Of a stretch of DNA of 7,824 bases, positions 6,224 through 7,824 are shown piece by piece. Position 1 is the stretch's first letter. Each line of letters begins with the position of its first letter. Source of the stretch: JAVBMC01 sp031552845 (lineage in GTDB: Bacteria; Verrucomicrobiota; Kiritimatiellia; RFP12; DVOR01); NCBI GenBank assembly GCA_031552845.1, contig JAVBMC010000025.1:1-7824 (forward strand). Reading direction: 5' to 3'. A model generated the notes under the pieces. The model was not told where the DNA came from, did no database searches, and saw nothing but the letters and a program-made list of their open reading frames with translations. The translations under genes and the position numbers were made by a program.

Positions 6224-6277
6224 TTGTCAGCAGACGAGAACGCCAGCGCTCCCAGGGGGACATCGCAGCAGGCTTGA
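6224..6277 (+). CDS. Possible 17-codon small ORF or leader peptide
   Basis: A TTG start lies 6 bases after AAGGAGG (6211-6217) and opens a frame for MSADENASAPRGTSQQA. The TGA (6275-6277) lies inside the apical stem of the following terminator. The frame is short, the start rare and the peptide matches nothing I know. The spacing and position between a promoter candidate and a terminator are the only support, so it may equally be part of a non-coding RNA. Confidence 0.2.
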   Translation: MSADENASAPRGTSQQA

Positions 6278-6298
6278 TAAGCCAGCCCCCTCCCTTTT
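6254..6298 (+). terminator. Rho-independent terminator
   Basis: AGGGGG (6254-6259) pairs with CCCCCT (6286-6291). Inside it sits GGCTT-GAT-AAGCC (6271-6283), and a T5 run follows at 6294-6298. It ends whatever is transcribed from upstream, just before the promoter of the 6444 gene. CCCTCCCTT (6289-6297) could instead pair with AAGGAGGG at 6211-6218. Confidence 0.6.
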
Positions 6299-6318
6299 TG
6301 AAGTGCCGGTATTTGTGC

Positions 6319-6347
6319 TTGCATTTTCGGCTTTAAAGGGGTATCAT
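6319..6347 (+). promoter_or_regulatory. Sigma70-type promoter for the 6444 gene
   Basis: TTGCAT (6319-6324) and TATCAT (6342-6347) are separated by 17 bases, each two mismatches or fewer from consensus. It lies right after the terminator at 6254-6298. A start near 6354 gives a leader of about 90 bases, which includes a GTGAG-GGAAA-CTCAC hairpin (6386-6400). Confidence 0.55.
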
Positions 6348-6359
6348 GTGTTTAGGGTT

Positions 6360-6386
6360 GAGTGGGTCTGGCGCAGATGGTGGGTG
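6360..6386. repeat. 27-base direct repeat, copy 1 (before the 6444 gene)
   Basis: This sequence agrees at 22 of 27 bases with 7296-7322 after the gene. The blocks CTGGCGC and TGGTGGGTG are identical. Here it lies in the leader between promoter and ribosome site. Confidence 0.55.
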
Positions 6387-6443
6387 TGAGGGAAACTCAC
6401 GCGGAGAAGGAGAATCGGGCTGGAGTGAAGAGGAGGAGGGTGA

Positions 6444-7286
6444 ATGAAAAAGGTGCTTGGGTTTGTTTTGTTGGGGATGGTGTTGGTTTGTTTAGGCGGT
6501 GTGGTTGCTGGGTATGCGGTGATGTGGAAGATGTCGCCGGTTTTGGATGGAATTTGTGATTGTCGGGAGCCGGAGTGGTATTATTCGGATTTTATTGAGG
6601 ACAATTGTGGTGGTGGCTCTAACGCTGCCATGCGGGCGATATTGCAGTGTGGAGAGACCCAGCGTACAATTGGGGTTTGGGTTGATGAAGAAACAACAGA
6701 GCAGGAGTTGTCTGCTTGGACTCAGTTAGCGCGTCAGTGTGGCGTGCCGCAAATCACATTTAATCTTCCGATGCGGGAATTGGAGGACTATTTAAAGAAT
6801 CCCAACCATTGGGATTTTTGTCCAATGCATTATGAGATTGATTACGCGGTGGCTTATTTTAATTGTGGGTGCAACGTGGAGGACTTTGATGTATTGCCGT
6901 TAAGCTTTGACGATCCCCGTTGGCCTACTAATAATCTGGGCCCCTTCGATGGGGGACGGAGTGCATGCCCGTTGATGCTTTCATCGGATGCGCTTCGTCC
7001 GGGCGGGCGTGTGGCATTTGGAAGCGTATATATGCGGCTGAAGGGGAATCCGGCTTTGGAGGAGCATGGGGTAGAGGCGATGTCGGATGAGGCTGCGGAG
7101 AAAATGATGGAACGTCTGCGGGCGATTGCTGAGAAAGATGAGTTTCCGTTGCCAATCTTTATACGTGATTCGTGGACAGGAAAGGTTCGGTTTATCATTG
7201 CACCGCATGGCAAAAGCTTAACTACCTGTAATGAGACGCCGAAAGAACTGGCTCCACCGCCCGAAGGCGAGTTGGTTATCTTCTAG
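6444..7286 (+). CDS. Membrane-anchored cysteine-rich exported protein, unknown function
   Basis: I do not recognise this 280-residue protein. Two lysines precede a hydrophobic segment at about 4-27 (VLGFVLLGMVLVCLGG onward), which fits an N-terminal signal anchor, with the rest outside the cytoplasm. C16 is followed by LGG, which does not make a standard lipobox. Eleven cysteines are spread along the chain, including CDC (38-40) and CGC (141-143), suggesting disulfides or metal binding. RTIGVWVDEETTEQELSAWT with the following LARQCGVPQITF (74-106) recalls the periplasmic repeat of ExbD/TolR proteins, a weak resemblance only. AGGAGG (6431-6436) lies 7 bases before the ATG, so the start is secure. 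Codons favour T in third position (GGT, GTT, TTT, GAT), unlike the C/G-ending codons of the phage-like operon. It appears to be a single-gene unit. Confidence 0.82.
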   Translation: MKKVLGFVLLGMVLVCLGGVVAGYAVMWKMSPVLDGICDCREPEWYYSDFIEDNCGGGSNAAMRAILQCGETQRTIGVWVDEETTEQELSAWTQLARQCGVPQITFNLPMRELEDYLKNPNHWDFCPMHYEIDYAVAYFNCGCNVEDFDVLPLSFDDPRWPTNNLGPFDGGRSACPLMLSSDALRPGGRVAFGSVYMRLKGNPALEEHGVEAMSDEAAEKMMERLRAIAEKDEFPLPIFIRDSWTGKVRFIIAPHGKSLTTCNETPKELAPPPEGELVIF

Positions 7287-7295
7287 TCGTTTGGA

Positions 7296-7322
7296 GAGTA
7301 GGGCTGGCGCGAGTGGTGGGTG
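7296..7322. repeat. 27-base direct repeat, copy 2 (after the 6444 gene)
   Basis: This is the partner of 6360-6386, matching at 22 of 27 bases and starting 10 bases after the gene's stop codon. Four of the five differences are G/A changes. The pair brackets the gene and may be a dispersed spacer element of this genome. Confidence 0.55.
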
Positions 7323-7380
7323 GGGTGCGTGATATTTTCGACGAGACCGACGAGTTCGAACACGGCGGATATTCCGCAGA

Positions 7381-7439
7381 GAGTACGGTATGTTTTGCAA
7401 ATATGCCTATAATACCGCCTGCAGACGGCAGGCGTACTC
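7381..7439. other. Potential three-way junction structure
   Basis: Three helices abut with no unpaired junction bases. The outer helix is GAGTAC (7381-7386) with GTACTC (7434-7439). Arm 1 is GGTAT (7387-7391) with ATACC (7412-7416). Arm 2 is GCCTGC (7417-7422) with GCAGGC (7428-7433), closing a 5-base loop. Helices are perfect but short (5-6 pairs). The structure could act as RNA or as a DNA element. I do not recognise it. Confidence 0.45.
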
Positions 7440-7611
7440 GGCCTCATCGGCCTCTCCGATCTCATCGCTGTTCTCCCCTTGTGCCCCCGTCTTTTGATTT
7501 TTTTGGGGTGTTGGATTCGCGGTTTGTGAGGCAGTGGAGGGTGTTTTGCCCCTGTATTTATTGGGGTTTTTGCGTGTTGCAAAAATAGTTGCTCTTTTTT
7601 CTTTTTTCTGT

Positions 7612-7640
7612 TTGACCGAAGGGGGCTGTTTTGATAAACT
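7612..7640 (+). promoter_or_regulatory. Sigma70-type promoter
   Basis: TTGACC (7612-7617) and TAAACT (7635-7640) are 17 bases apart. The -35 differs from consensus at one base. It faces the right edge and would drive the partial frame or a structured RNA there. A start is expected near 7647. Confidence 0.55.
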
Positions 7641-7687
7641 ATCGGCCTTTTGCGCGACAAACGGTGTGAACCGAATGAAGCCAAAAC

Positions 7688-7714
7688 CGCCGAAAGGCGA
7701 CCGCCCAACGGCGG
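7688..7714 (+). other. Two adjacent leader hairpins, one GNRA-capped
   Basis: CGCC-GAAA-GGCG (7688-7699) has a classic GNRA tetraloop. One base later CCGCC (7701-7705) pairs with GGCGG (7710-7714). Both lie 40-70 bases after the predicted transcription start from 7612-7640, so they would be in the leader RNA. Confidence 0.45.
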
Positions 7715-7745
7715 GTGTTCTGTGATAAGTGGATTTTCGCTCAAG

Positions 7746-7824
7746 ATGCGCATTCGTCTGGGTTTCGGCCCGGAAGGGATGCGATACGATAGTAATAAAC
7801 AGCTTGTGCCGGACAGATTTGATA
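7746..7824 (+). CDS. Possible partial gene running off the right edge
   Basis: A frame without stops runs from 7638 to the end of the window. From the ATG at 7746 it reads MRIRLGFGPEGMRYDSNKQL and continues. Alternative starts are a GTG at 7722 and an ATG at 7779. None has a well-spaced ribosome site: GGAAGGG (7772-7778) is too close to 7779. The promoter at 7612-7640 points into it. The product is not recognisable from about 26 residues, and the start region also folds as a hairpin (7749-7783), so an RNA gene is an alternative. Confidence 0.3.
   Translation, partial: MRIRLGFGPEGMRYDSNKQLVPDRFD

Larger units (their letters stand above)
5640..6443. other. Long structured intergenic region
   Basis: I find no convincing large gene in about 800 bases on either strand. 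The stretch holds, in order: two terminators (to 5760), a 57-bp-period imperfect duplication (5782-5859), a tandem pair of 91-bp palindromic units (5917-6072), an AT-rich spacer (6073-6170), a compact possible transcription unit (6195-6298) and the promoter and leader of the next gene. The change in style after 5760 suggests the boundary between element and chromosome lies here. Confidence 0.6.
7287..7745. other. Structured intergenic region
   Basis: I see no credible gene on either strand. The region contains the second 27-base repeat, a GCGGA-TAT-TCCGC hairpin (7365-7377), the three-way-junction sequence (7381-7439), three imperfect 9-base units (7441-7467), T-rich sequence with weak C4/G4 stems around 7484-7570, then a promoter candidate and two hairpins (7688-7699, 7701-7714). 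Confidence 0.6.

Noticed and set aside
6210..6298. The compact transcript as SRP (4.5S) or 6S RNA
   Set aside because: The ends can pair, but the SRP apical GGAAGGAAGCAGCC-type motif is absent and no 6S-like central bubble could be laid out.
7354..7360. GTTCGAA resembling a tRNA T-loop
   Set aside because: The flanking five bases on each side do not pair, and no acceptor or anticodon stem can be placed around it.
7549..7571. CCCC...GGGG followed by a T-run as a terminator
   Set aside because: The stem is only four pairs with a 10-base AU-rich loop, too weak to list as a terminator.
60..7637. TTTTGATAA shared in inverted orientation (60-68 and 7629-7637), and GATTTTCGC shared near both ends
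   Set aside because: Matches are only 9 bases, and neighbouring similarity (CCGAAAGG blocks) is at different distances, so they do not make convincing terminal repeats.
7283..7753. Reverse-strand frame of 156 residues
   Set aside because: The peptide is very basic, low in domain-like character and has no convincing ribosome site. It runs antisense to repeats, a promoter candidate and T-rich spacer.

Overview
The window reads as two blocks. Positions 1 to about 5760 hold the early, transposition-related operon of a Mu-like transposable phage or a phage-derived element. Positions 5760 to 7824 look like ordinary chromosome with repeat-rich spacers, one complete exported-protein gene and the start of another possible gene. 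No gene pins down the host. Purine-rich Shine-Dalgarno sites, moderately high GC and a membrane-anchored cysteine-rich protein fit a Gram-negative bacterium. A Verrucomicrobiota/Lentisphaerota-type host is only an impression.

Positions 1-166 are non-coding and hold an inverted repeat and a small AT-rich palindrome ahead of the transposase. All genes of the first block are on the + strand and tightly packed: a MuA-type DDE transposase (167-2020), a MuB-type AAA ATPase with an N-terminal helix-turn-helix (2051-3133), a 71-residue helical protein, a DUF3164-type protein, a 118-residue unknown, a protein with a C-terminal ASCH (PUA-like) domain, and a GemA/DUF1018-type regulator with an unusual C-terminal tail (to 5639). 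Three consecutive junctions are ATGA stop/start overlaps, and a fourth overlaps by 17 bases. Two rho-independent terminators in a row close the operon (5671-5702 and 5721-5760). Transposase and ATPase would carry out strand transfer and target selection. The rest correspond to the accessory early genes of Mu-like phages. No head, tail, lysis or repressor gene lies in the window.

Positions 5761-6443 contain no convincing large gene but much structure: a 57-bp-period imperfect duplication, two 91-bp imperfect tandem units built of palindromes, and a compact possible transcription unit (extended -10, Shine-Dalgarno, 17-codon frame, terminator). A good sigma70-type promoter then precedes the 280-residue membrane-anchored, cysteine-rich protein (6444-7286). 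Its T-rich codon use differs from the phage-like operon.

Positions 7287-7824 carry a near-copy of a 27-bp motif also found before the 6444 gene, a sequence that can fold as a three-way junction with no unpaired junction bases, a strong promoter candidate (7612-7640), GNRA-type hairpins, and an open frame running off the right edge.
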